A stretch of DNA of 64,000 nucleotides from CALXXL01 sp034926605 (GTDB taxonomy: Bacteria > Verrucomicrobiota > Lentisphaeria > Victivallales > Victivallaceae). The notes below the pieces were generated by a model, which saw only the letters and a list, made by a program, of their open reading frames with translations, was not told the origin of the DNA and ran no database searches. The position numbers and the translations under genes were made by a program. Every line of letters starts with the position of its first letter. The stretch's first letter is position 1. Below are positions 14,298 through 21,827 of the stretch, in pieces. The stretch covers positions 124,001 through 188,000 of the forward strand of contig JAYFQV010000013.1 of assembly GCA_034926605.1 (NCBI GenBank), written 5' to 3'.

Positions 14298-15490
14298 TCG
14301 ATACCAGTTCGCTTTCCGCCACCGAAAAGATCTTCTTTGCCGCGCTGGTCGATTCCGGCGTCCCGGAGACCGAGGCGCTGTTCAAGGCGCAGATGCAGGC
14401 GCAGGCCGAGGCCGCCAGTCTGCCAATCGCCAATCCGTCCGCCTATTCGGCGTTCTGGAATTTTGTAAAGTCGGCGGTCACCGCGCCGTTTCAGTCGATC
14501 GTCAGAACGCTGGTCACGGTGGAGATGCCCGGCTTCTACGCCAGGACCGCCGCCGGCAGCCGGCTCGATCTGATCGCGTGGGCCTACGGCCTGGAACGCA
14601 AGGCCGCCGCCAAGATGACCGGCCTTCTTACCTTTTACCGCGCTTCCGGCGTGTCCGGAGCCGTGGAGATACCGGCGGGCAGCCGCGCCCGCTCGATCGC
14701 CATCAACGGCACGGTTTACCGCGCCGTCACCACCGAAGATTCTTTTATCCCCGACGGCCAAAGCTCGGTCGCCGTTCCCGCCGAAGCCGAGGCCGCCGGG
14801 GAGAACTATAACCTTGGCGCCGGCTATTACAGCCTGCTCGATTCGGACGTTCCGGGCGCGGGCAGCGTGACCAATCTTGCCGACTATCTGGTCACCCCCG
14901 GCGCCGACGCCGAACCGGACGACGAACTGCGCCTCCGGATCCGCAACCAGTTTCTGGCGGTGGGCGACTGGCACACCGACGCCAAGTACCGCGCGATCGT
15001 CACCGCGAGAAGCGGGATCAGCCCCGACCGCTGTTATTTCGACCACACCAACCCGCGCGGCCCGGGCAGCGCGGACTGCTATATCATCTTCGAGGCCGGC
15101 ACCACCCCGGCCGCCTACCTGGCCGATTTGAACGACTATATCACCAACCAGGGCAACCACGGCCACGGCGATGATCTGGTGTGCAAGGCGATTCCGGAAA
15201 CGGCCTACGACCTTGCCGCCACCTGCCGGTTCGACGCCGCGGCCACCACCGACCGCAAGGCGGCCTGCCTGGCCGTCATCGAGGCGATGATCCGGTGTGC
15301 TTTCTGGGAAAACTCCGATTATGACGCCGCGGTGGAACGCACCTGGCCTTACGCCACCTTCAGTTTTTCGCGCCTGGCGGCCGCGCTGCACAAGGCGGTG
15401 CCGGAACTTTCCAGCATCGTTTTCAGCCGCGGCGACATCACCAGCGCTCTCGATCTGCCGAAACTCGGAACCCTTACGGTGAGCGAATGA
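14294..15490 (+). CDS. J: baseplate wedge protein J
   Basis: A 398-aa baseplate J-like protein. Typical elements are ARTAAGSRLDLIAWAYGLERK, VEIPAGSRARSIAINGTVYRAV, VAVPAEAEAAGENYNLGAG and DDELRLRIRNQF. It joins gpW and gpI to form the baseplate wedge. P2 gpJ is about 302 aa; this is the longer HP1/Mu-type form. Both ends overlap neighbours by four bases. Confidence 0.88.
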   Translation: MIDTSSLSATEKIFFAALVDSGVPETEALFKAQMQAQAEAASLPIANPSAYSAFWNFVKSAVTAPFQSIVRTLVTVEMPGFYARTAAGSRLDLIAWAYGLERKAAAKMTGLLTFYRASGVSGAVEIPAGSRARSIAINGTVYRAVTTEDSFIPDGQSSVAVPAEAEAAGENYNLGAGYYSLLDSDVPGAGSVTNLADYLVTPGADAEPDDELRLRIRNQFLAVGDWHTDAKYRAIVTARSGISPDRCYFDHTNPRGPGSADCYIIFEAGTTPAAYLADLNDYITNQGNHGHGDDLVCKAIPETAYDLAATCRFDAAATTDRKAACLAVIEAMIRCAFWENSDYDAAVERTWPYATFSFSRLAAALHKAVPELSSIVFSRGDITSALDLPKLGTLTVSE

Positions 15491-16014
15491 AAATAACCCT
15501 GAACTTCTGGCAGTCCGGCAGCTTCGCCAAGGCGCTTTGCGGCGTGCTGGAGACGGTCTACGGCGCCATCGAAACCGCGCTGGACAAGGTGACGCTCACC
15601 GCCGACCCGGAGCGCTGCCCGGCGGAACTGCTGGACCTGATCGCGTGGCAGCGCGGCGTGGACCGCCTGCCCGGCGAGGATGAGGCGCTTTACCGGCTGC
15701 GCATCAAATACGCCTACGCCAACGCAAGGGACGCCGGCAGCCCGGCCGGGTTCGCCAGGATCTGGTCACGGCTTAATCTTGGCACCATCGCCCAGACCGA
15801 GCGGCCGGACCTGGCCGACAACTGGGACGTGATTCTGGTCCAGGTGGACTACGCGGTGTTTTCCCGTTACGCCGGGCTGTTCGACGAACTGGTGAGGCTC
15901 TACGGCCGCACCTGCCGCCGTTATGTGCTGGCCCAGGAGGAGGCGCCGGCGGTGCTGCAGGCCGCCGCCACCGTGATCGACGCGACATATTCAACCTGTA
16001 AGGCGGTTTACTGA
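15487..16014 (+). CDS. I: tail/baseplate protein I
   Basis: A 175-aa protein of the P2 gpI tail protein family. CPAELLDLIAWQRGVDRLPG and ALYRLRIKYAYANARDAGSPAGFARIW (in part) are the family core. It bridges the baseplate wedge and the tail fibre. It overlaps J by four bases, and its TGA overlaps the ATG of the next gene (TGATG), which is unexpectedly the portal. Confidence 0.85.
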   Translation: MKITLNFWQSGSFAKALCGVLETVYGAIETALDKVTLTADPERCPAELLDLIAWQRGVDRLPGEDEALYRLRIKYAYANARDAGSPAGFARIWSRLNLGTIAQTERPDLADNWDVILVQVDYAVFSRYAGLFDELVRLYGRTCRRYVLAQEEAPAVLQAAATVIDATYSTCKAVY

Positions 16015-17003
16015 TGGACGACAACCAAATTCAATCCTTTTACGCTTTCGGCGATCCGGAGCCGGTGCAGGCCGATCGCATTCTGGACTATCTCGGCACC
16101 TTCGCCGACGACGACGGCGAATATTACCTGCCGCCGGTGAGTTTTGCCGGTCTCGGCCGGCTGCGCCACGCCTGCGGTCATCACGGCAGCTGTCTGGTGT
16201 TCCGGCGCAACATGGCGGTCCGGGCCTTCAAGTCCGGCCCCTGCACCCTGGCCGACTTCATGCGCTCGATCACCGACTTCCTGACCTTTGGCAACGCCTT
16301 TTTCGAGGTCCGGCGGAACGCCTTCGGGCAAATCCTCGGTCTCGACCAGGTTCCGGCGGTAAATATGCGGGTGCTGGTTAAAGGCAAGGGCTTCCGCCAA
16401 CTGCTGCGCGACGGCAAATACATCGATTTCAGCCGTTCGGAGATTCTTCAACTTACCGAGTACGACACCAACCAGCAGATCTACGGCATGCCGGACTGGC
16501 TGGGCGGCATGCAGAGCATTTTGCTGAACCAGGACGCCACGCTGTTCCGGAGGAAATATTACAAAAACGGCTGCCACTTGGGCTATATCTTCTATACCAA
16601 CGACCCAAAGATGACCGCCGCCCAGGAGGCGGAGATCAAGGCGGCCCTGCGCGAGGGCAAAGGCGCCGGCAACTTCCGCACCATGTTCGTTTCGATCCCG
16701 AACGGCGGCGAAAAGGCGATTCAGCTTATTTCCGTAGGCGACATCAACCAGAAGGACGAATTCGCCAATATCAAGAACATCTCGGCCAATGACGTGCGGG
16801 AGGCCCACCGGGTGCCGCCGCTCTTAATGGGCGTGGTGCCGCAGGGCACATCCAGCCTGGGCGACCCGGTGAAGGTGGAGCAGGTGTACACCGTCACCGA
16901 AGTGGCGGCGCTGGCCAAGACCTTCGAGACGCTTAACAGCGAACTGCCGGCCAAGCTCGGCTTTAAATTCGATTATGAGATCAAGGAGCAGAACAATGGA
17001 TAA
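16014..17003 (+). CDS. Q: portal protein, P2 gpQ family, displaced into the tail cluster
   Basis: A 329-aa portal of the PBSX/P2 type, matching P2 gpQ (344 aa). Diagnostic segments are YYLPPVSFAGLGRL, DFLTFGNAFFEVRRN, IYGMPDWLGGMQSILLNQDATLFRRKYYKNG in parts, GNFRTMFVSIPNGG, DEFANIKNISANDVREAHRVPP in parts and LMGVVPQG. It is the dodecameric DNA gate of the head. In P2, HP1 and relatives it sits beside and is co-transcribed with gpP; here it is rightward, 11 kb away, translationally coupled to gpI. Its stop region (ATGGATAA) overlaps the start of the cassette D frame. Confidence 0.93.
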   Translation: MDDNQIQSFYAFGDPEPVQADRILDYLGTFADDDGEYYLPPVSFAGLGRLRHACGHHGSCLVFRRNMAVRAFKSGPCTLADFMRSITDFLTFGNAFFEVRRNAFGQILGLDQVPAVNMRVLVKGKGFRQLLRDGKYIDFSRSEILQLTEYDTNQQIYGMPDWLGGMQSILLNQDATLFRRKYYKNGCHLGYIFYTNDPKMTAAQEAEIKAALREGKGAGNFRTMFVSIPNGGEKAIQLISVGDINQKDEFANIKNISANDVREAHRVPPLLMGVVPQGTSSLGDPVKVEQVYTVTEVAALAKTFETLNSELPAKLGFKFDYEIKEQNNG

Positions 17004-17142
17004 TACCATTCCCGAAGTGCCGAGTACGGCGCGGCGCGCCGCACGGAGAAACGGAGGGCGCGGCCTCCGAAAAGTACGGTTTTTTGCGGAAGCAAAAACC
17101 CGGTGCGCGCCGTACCGCGCGCCGGGCGCAACTTTTGGGAGC
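16996..17142 (+). repeat. palindromic repeat cassette, copy D
   Basis: Fourth copy. GTACGGCGCG and CGCGCCGTAC form an exact 10-bp outer stem, GGAGGGCGCGGCCTCC an inner stem and GGTTTTTTGC/GCAAAAACC a hairpin. It ends CAACTTTTGGGAGC four bases before the collar-fibre ATG (17147). A 52-codon frame (16996-17154, MDNTIPEVPSTARRAARRNG...) overlaps the Q stop and the next start by eight bases each. Confidence 0.87.
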
Positions 17143-17146
17143 TTAA

Positions 17147-18109
17147 ATGAGTAAGACTATATTTACTGACGCCGGGCGCGCGCTGATCGCCGCCAGGATC
17201 GCCGCCGGCGAGACGCTGGCGGTCGATTCCATGATCTTCGCCTACCGCGAAGGCCTCGACCCCGCCGCCGACCCCGCCGCGAACTTCACGGTGGCGGCCG
17301 GCGAGCTGTGCTATACCTGCAATGACCTTACCGGCGGCGTGTCCGGAACCGACACCGCGATCTTTTCGGCGGTGCTCACCGCCGCGATCGGCCCGTGGAC
17401 GTTCAACATCGTGGGGCTGATGAGCGGAAGCACGCTGCTGGCGGTGTCGGTGCAGGAGGTGCAGTACAAGACGGTGACCGAGGCGTTCACCGCCGGCAAC
17501 ACCATAATCAAGAACTTCGCGCTGCAGATCGCCGGCGCCGGAACCCTGACCGGGATAACCACCCCGGCCGCCAGCTGGCAGCTCGATTTCACCGGCCAGT
17601 TCGCCGACATCAATCATAACCACGACACCGCCTATTCCAAGCTCGGCCATACCCATAGCTACGAACCGCTCGGCGCGGTGGCCACCCATAACGGAGACGC
17701 CAACGCCCACCCGGCGCTCCGGACGCTGCTGGACAACAAGGCGACGAAGGCGCTGGATAATCTGACCGACGCCGGGCGCGCGGTGATCAAGGCGCTGGCC
17801 GTCGGCTATCCGGACTACGCCAACCCGGTGGGCGCGTCGTTCAACGTCTCCTATACCGCGGCGGCCTCCGGCTGGCTGCTGGTCTACGCCCGCACCGTCT
17901 ATGTGGACGACAAGCGCATGATCAAGGCGATCCTCAATGGCCACACCTACCTCTTGTTCGAGTCCTGGGCCTACAACGGCGCGCAGAGCTGGGCCGGGAT
18001 GATCCCGGTCAAGGCGGGCGACACCTACCGGATGAACTGGCTGGACTGGACGGACGCCAGCAAGACCGACTACGCCAACTGCGATTTTTACTTCATCGCC
18101 GCCAGATAA
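17147..18109 (+). CDS. tail collar fibre protein
   Basis: A 320-aa protein with the N-terminal tail-collar fibre domain (MSKTIFTDAGRALIAARIAAGETLAVDSM in parts; VSVQEVQYKTVTEAFTAGNT), which attaches P2/Mu-type fibres to the baseplate. A short linker INHNHDTAYSKLGHTHSYEP follows, with histidine-rich fibre repeats, then an independent C-terminal beta domain (YPDYANPVGASFNVSYTAAASG and DCDFYFIAAR-like end). Its ribosome binding site is inside cassette D. Confidence 0.82.
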   Translation: MSKTIFTDAGRALIAARIAAGETLAVDSMIFAYREGLDPAADPAANFTVAAGELCYTCNDLTGGVSGTDTAIFSAVLTAAIGPWTFNIVGLMSGSTLLAVSVQEVQYKTVTEAFTAGNTIIKNFALQIAGAGTLTGITTPAASWQLDFTGQFADINHNHDTAYSKLGHTHSYEPLGAVATHNGDANAHPALRTLLDNKATKALDNLTDAGRAVIKALAVGYPDYANPVGASFNVSYTAAASGWLLVYARTVYVDDKRMIKAILNGHTYLLFESWAYNGAQSWAGMIPVKAGDTYRMNWLDWTDASKTDYANCDFYFIAAR

Positions 18110-18121
18110 GGAGCTTTCGAC

Positions 18122-18634
18122 ATGTCCAAATACTTTTACGAAAACGCGATCTACGACGACGCCGCGCACGTGATCCCCTCCGGAGCGCTACGGCTCTCCG
18201 CCGACCGCGCCGCGCAGATCCACGCCGCGCTCAAGCAGGGCAAGGCCGTGACGGTGACCAACAACCGCACCCGGATAACCGAGGCGGAGCCGGACCGCGC
18301 CCGGCTGCTGGAGCTGGCGGTGGCAAAAATCGACGCCGCCACCGACGCCGCCATCCTGACCGGCTTTGCCCATGCCGGATCCGCGTTTTATTTATCGGTA
18401 GAAAACCAGCTCAATTACCAGGCGGAATACGAGCTGCGGTACACCCGGGTGTATCCGCGCCGCCTGCGCTCCGCCGACGGCTGGTTCGAGGCCGACAGCC
18501 CCGCCGCGATCGCGGACTTTTACGCCGCGATGCGCAACCACATCTCCGCGCAGGTGGCGGCCGGGGTGGAGAAGAAGGCCGCCGCCGCCACCATGACCGC
18601 CGCCGCGCTGCGGGAGATTATAAATGCCTGTTAA
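18122..18634 (+). CDS. tail fibre assembly-like protein
   Basis: A 170-aa protein beginning MSKYFYENAIYDDAAHVIPSGALRLSADRAAQIH in parts. The N-terminal sequence resembles tail fibre assembly proteins (hydrophilic YDDAAHVIPSGAL...) and the C-terminal half resembles DUF4376-type helical ends (FYLSVENQLNYQAEYELRY, then helices). It follows the collar fibre by 12 bp with AAGGAG before ATG. A chaperone or small fibre component; family call tentative. Confidence 0.55.
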   Translation: MSKYFYENAIYDDAAHVIPSGALRLSADRAAQIHAALKQGKAVTVTNNRTRITEAEPDRARLLELAVAKIDAATDAAILTGFAHAGSAFYLSVENQLNYQAEYELRYTRVYPRRLRSADGWFEADSPAAIADFYAAMRNHISAQVAAGVEKKAAAATMTAAALREIINAC

Positions 18635-18635
18635 A

Positions 18636-18769
18636 ATTCATTCACGAAGCCGCGAGCATTGCACGGCAAGCGGAACGGCGGAGGGCGTGGCCTCCGAAAA
18701 GTACGGTTTTTTGCGGAGCAAAAACCCGGTGCGCGCCGTACCGCGCGCCGGGCGCAACTTTTTGGAGCT
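18636..18769 (+). repeat. palindromic repeat cassette, copy E
   Basis: Fifth copy, starting right after the preceding stop. It shares GAGCATTGCACGGCAAGCGG with copies A/B and GGCCTCCGAAAAGTACGG, the TTTTTTGC...GCAAAAA hairpin and GCGCGCCGTACCGCGCGCC with copy D. It ends AACTTTTTGGAGC before the next fibre ATG (18775). A 52-codon frame (18624-18782, MPVKIHSRSREHCTASGTAE...) runs through it in a different phase from copy D. Confidence 0.87.
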
Positions 18770-18774
18770 GCTGA

Positions 18775-19821
18775 ATGTCTGACGATTTCACCATACCCGC
18801 CGGAACCGATCCCGACACCGTGCTGTTGCCGGCGCACACCCACGCGATCGGCGAGGTGACCGGTCTGCCGGAGGCGCTGGACTCGCGCAGCCTGCAGGGC
18901 CATGGCCACGTTGTTTCCGATGTTTCCGGGTTGGCCGAGGAACTCGCCCAGCTCGAGCAGAAGACCCAGGAGGCGGCGGCCGCGGCGGCCGCCGCGCTGG
19001 CCAACACCCAGCCGCCGGCGATCCCGGACTATACCGCCGTCGGCGGGCTGGTGGAACAGTTGGCCGGCAAGTCAAACACCGGCCACGGCCACACGGTTTC
19101 CGACATCGACGGCCTGGCCGACGAACTGCTGACGCTCTCCGGCTCCGTTTCCGGCGGCGGCGGCCTGGTGGCGCTGCCGGACTGCGCCTTGCTGGCGCAG
19201 CCGGCCGAGGGGTATTACACCGTCCGCCTGTCCTATCCGGGCAGCGGCCACCGCTTCTCGATGCGCGTCACCGCGCTGGCCGCGGGCGACGCGGAGGTGA
19301 CCGCCTCCGGCTTCGCCGACGGCGATGTGTTCATGCTCGATTTCACCACCTCGGCGGCGGCCGCCTACAACGCGCGCGTCAACGGCAAGGTCTTCCCGGT
19401 ACGCTATGCCGAGGGCGACGCCGCCAACGGCCTCACGCTGATGCTGCTGCAGCATTCCGGCGCCCTGGTGCCGGTCAACGCCTGGAACGGCGCGGGAAAT
19501 CAAGTGGTGGCGTCCGGCGCGTGGGCGCCGCGCAAGATCACCTGGGTGACCGGGCAGATGGCCAATCTGGTTTACTCGTCCGGCACGGTGACCGGCGCCA
19601 CCTACAGCCGCACCGCGGCCCAGCTGGGGCTTGCAGGCGAGACCCAGATCCAGGTGCTCGTCGACGGCGCGATCGTGGCCGCCGGAGACGACAAACACCA
19701 TTTCTACTGGTCCGACGGCACCCTTTACCTTCAGTTCCAGAATTATACCACCACCCTCTACGGCCGGAGCTTCGCGTTGCTTTACACCGGCTGCTCCGGC
19801 GGCACAATACTCAACCAATAG
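18775..19821 (+). CDS. tail fibre protein with HTH-I-D-V-x-G-L repeats
   Basis: A 348-aa protein. The N-terminal third has repeated fibre motifs of the type H-T/V-H-x-I/V-x-D/E-V-x-G-L-x-E-x-L (HTHAIGEVTGLPEAL, HGHVVSDVSGLAEEL, HGHTVSDIDGLADEL) with an Ala-rich helix between them, typical of trimeric phage fibres. The C-terminal part is a beta-rich domain (YYTVRLSYPGSGHRFSMRV, HHFYWSDGTLYLQFQNYTT) that could be a receptor tip. Its binding site lies in cassette E. Confidence 0.75.
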   Translation: MSDDFTIPAGTDPDTVLLPAHTHAIGEVTGLPEALDSRSLQGHGHVVSDVSGLAEELAQLEQKTQEAAAAAAAALANTQPPAIPDYTAVGGLVEQLAGKSNTGHGHTVSDIDGLADELLTLSGSVSGGGGLVALPDCALLAQPAEGYYTVRLSYPGSGHRFSMRVTALAAGDAEVTASGFADGDVFMLDFTTSAAAAYNARVNGKVFPVRYAEGDAANGLTLMLLQHSGALVPVNAWNGAGNQVVASGAWAPRKITWVTGQMANLVYSSGTVTGATYSRTAAQLGLAGETQIQVLVDGAIVAAGDDKHHFYWSDGTLYLQFQNYTTTLYGRSFALLYTGCSGGTILNQ

Positions 19822-19829
19822 GAAATCAT

Positions 19830-21419
19830 ATGGACACCGAAATCAGAATCAAGCTGGCCGAACCGGCGCCGGTGCTGGTGGACGCCTCCGGAGCGGAAAC
19901 CGCCACCCTGCCCGGCGTCCGCCTCGGCGCCGTGACCCATTTTGCGTTGTATATTTTTGACGCTGCCGGCGCCGCGCTCGATCTTTCCGGCTGCGCCGAA
20001 TTCAAGCTGACGCTGGCCAAAACCTACGGCGGCGCCGGCGTGATGTTCCGGGCGCTGGCCGGGTTCACCCGGTCCGCCTCGGCCGCCGACCCGGTCCGCG
20101 CCGACCTTTACGTCGACACCGAACTTTTGCGCCGCTACCTGGGCAGCCAGGCGCAGGGCCGCGCCATTCTGGCGCTGAACGGCTACAAGCCCGGCTCCAC
20201 CCTGGCCGAACTGGCGGTGGAAGTGCCGGTCTGGCTGCTGGCCCGCTCCGACTACGACGCGCTGCCGGAGGATCTCGAAACCGGCGCCTACAACCAGGCG
20301 CAGGTCAACGTGATGATCAACGATCTGCACGCCGAGACCGCCGCGCTGGACCAGCGCATAACCGATTTTGAGGCGCTGCGCGAGGACGCCCGCGAGTTTT
20401 CCGAGACCGCCAAGACTTCCGAAGACAACGCCAAGGCGTCGGAAGACGCGGCCAAAACCAGCGAAGACAACGCCAGGGCGTCCGAAAACGCGGCCAAAAC
20501 TTCCGAAGACAACGCCAAGGCGTCGGAAGACGCGGCCAAAACCTCCGAGACCAACGCTAAAAACAGCGAAACCGCCGCCCAGAACTCCGAAAACGCCGCC
20601 GGAATCAGCGCCGCCGAGGCCGCGGCCGCCAGCGCCAACGCCCAGAACTATGAACTGCTGCGCGACGACATGACCATCTCCGGGCTGGAGGAGGACGCTT
20701 CGCACAATATATACAAGCGCCTGACCGCCGCGGGCGACACCGTCCGCTTCGGCTACAATTTGACCGACTGCCTTACCCTGTCGCTCCACCTGAAATCATA
20801 CAACCCCGCGATCGCCGGCAGCATCACGCTGGCGGTAAAGGTCGCCGGGATGACGGTGCAGACGCCGGTCGTTCCCGTCGGCGCCGCTTACGCCTGGATC
20901 GATCTTGTGTTCGATTCCGCGCAATCCGGCGGCCTGGTGATCGAGCTGGTTACCGGGCTGACCGACGGCGGAGCGCCGGTGGCGGTGCTGCTGGACAATG
21001 TCCGGACCACCAGCCGGTTTACGCCGCTGGCCGTCGGCCGCGTCGACCGCAAGGTGGCGCTCAAGCCGTGCGACTATTCGGACGCGGACGGCTATCGCTG
21101 CTTTTTGGACGGCGCCCGGGCCATCGCGTTCGGCTACCCGGTCGACGGCTGCCGGGCGGTGGCGCTGCGGGTTGCCTCCGGCAACGCCGCGATCGCCGGC
21201 AACGCCGTACTGACGGTGACCGTGGGAACCACCGCCAAGACGGTGACCGTTCCGATCGGCGCCACCGCCGCGTGGGTGCTGCTGGCGCTCGACGCCGCGG
21301 CGTCCGGAGCGGTGACGGTTGCGCGCGACACGGCGGCGGCCGGCGACACGCTGAAAGACGGCGCCGCGGTGGTCGCCGCGGTGGTCACCGACATCAACAC
21401 CTATTATCTGGAGGCTTAA
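19830..21419 (+). CDS. tail fibre / baseplate appendage with heptad array and duplicated beta domain
   Basis: A 529-aa protein; the ATG at 19830 follows GGAAATCAT. The N-terminal 190 residues form a beta-rich domain (VTHFALYIFDAAGAALDLSGCAEFKLTL in parts), similar in type to baseplate appendage N-termini. Residues about 195-260 are a nine-fold heptad array of the AKTSEDN/AKASEDA type, expected to form a trimeric coiled coil. The rest is two tandem copies of one beta-sandwich (FGYNLTDCLTLSLHLKSYN... and FGYPVDGCRAVALRVASGN..., each followed by NPAIAG/NAAIAG). It follows the previous fibre by 8 bp. Confidence 0.7.
   Translation: MDTEIRIKLAEPAPVLVDASGAETATLPGVRLGAVTHFALYIFDAAGAALDLSGCAEFKLTLAKTYGGAGVMFRALAGFTRSASAADPVRADLYVDTELLRRYLGSQAQGRAILALNGYKPGSTLAELAVEVPVWLLARSDYDALPEDLETGAYNQAQVNVMINDLHAETAALDQRITDFEALREDAREFSETAKTSEDNAKASEDAAKTSEDNARASENAAKTSEDNAKASEDAAKTSETNAKNSETAAQNSENAAGISAAEAAAASANAQNYELLRDDMTISGLEEDASHNIYKRLTAAGDTVRFGYNLTDCLTLSLHLKSYNPAIAGSITLAVKVAGMTVQTPVVPVGAAYAWIDLVFDSAQSGGLVIELVTGLTDGGAPVAVLLDNVRTTSRFTPLAVGRVDRKVALKPCDYSDADGYRCFLDGARAIAFGYPVDGCRAVALRVASGNAAIAGNAVLTVTVGTTAKTVTVPIGATAAWVLLALDAAASGAVTVARDTAAAGDTLKDGAAVVAAVVTDINTYYLEA
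20409..20600 (+). repeat. 21-bp / 84-bp in-frame repeats encoding fibre heptads
   Basis: Heptad-coding units (GCCAAGACTTCCGAAGACAAC and variants) repeat every 21 bp, with a higher-order 84-bp repeat (starts 20409 and 20493) that is almost identical. The array could expand or contract without breaking the frame, changing fibre length. Confidence 0.8.
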
Positions 21420-21824
21420 ATGAGATACGTCAAACAAGTGGGGAATGCGATCGTCGAATACACCGGCCCGGCGCTCGGCTCGGAACACTGGTACACCGAA
21501 ACCGGGTGGACGCCCTATGCCGGCGAACTGCCGGCTTCCCGCCTGTCCATCGTTGACGGCGCGGTGGTCGAACTGCCCGCGCCGGAGGTGCCGCGCCTTA
21601 TCTCCAAGCTGAAACTCAAACGAAAACTTGCCGGGCTGGGCGCCTGGGACACTTTCCTTGCCGCGCTGGCCGACGGCGGTTATTCGGAGGATTTCGACCT
21701 CGCGGTAAACCTGTCGACCGCCGACCCGGCCTTCCAGTCGGCGCTGGCCGGGCTTGCCGCCCTGGCCGACGGGCTGGGCACCACCGCCGGCGAAATCATC
21801 GCCGATTGCCTTTGGGAGGGCTAA
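21420..21824 (+). CDS. 134-aa tail-fibre-associated protein
   Basis: A 134-aa protein starting MRYVKQVGNAIVEYTG immediately after the previous stop, with GGAGG before ATG. It has an N-terminal beta part (SEHWYTETGWTPYAGELP) and a C-terminal helical part (KLKLKRKLAGLGAWDTFLAALAD ... TADPAFQSALAGLAALADGLG in parts). Similar small proteins occur next to phage fibres, but I cannot name a family. A fibre chaperone is possible from position only. Confidence 0.6.
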   Translation: MRYVKQVGNAIVEYTGPALGSEHWYTETGWTPYAGELPASRLSIVDGAVVELPAPEVPRLISKLKLKRKLAGLGAWDTFLAALADGGYSEDFDLAVNLSTADPAFQSALAGLAALADGLGTTAGEIIADCLWEG

Positions 21825-21827
21825 GCC

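Noticed and set aside
4582..18769. Cassettes as a CRISPR array or an IS element
   Set aside because: The copies are far apart, in both orientations, without spacers of constant length, transposase or target duplications.
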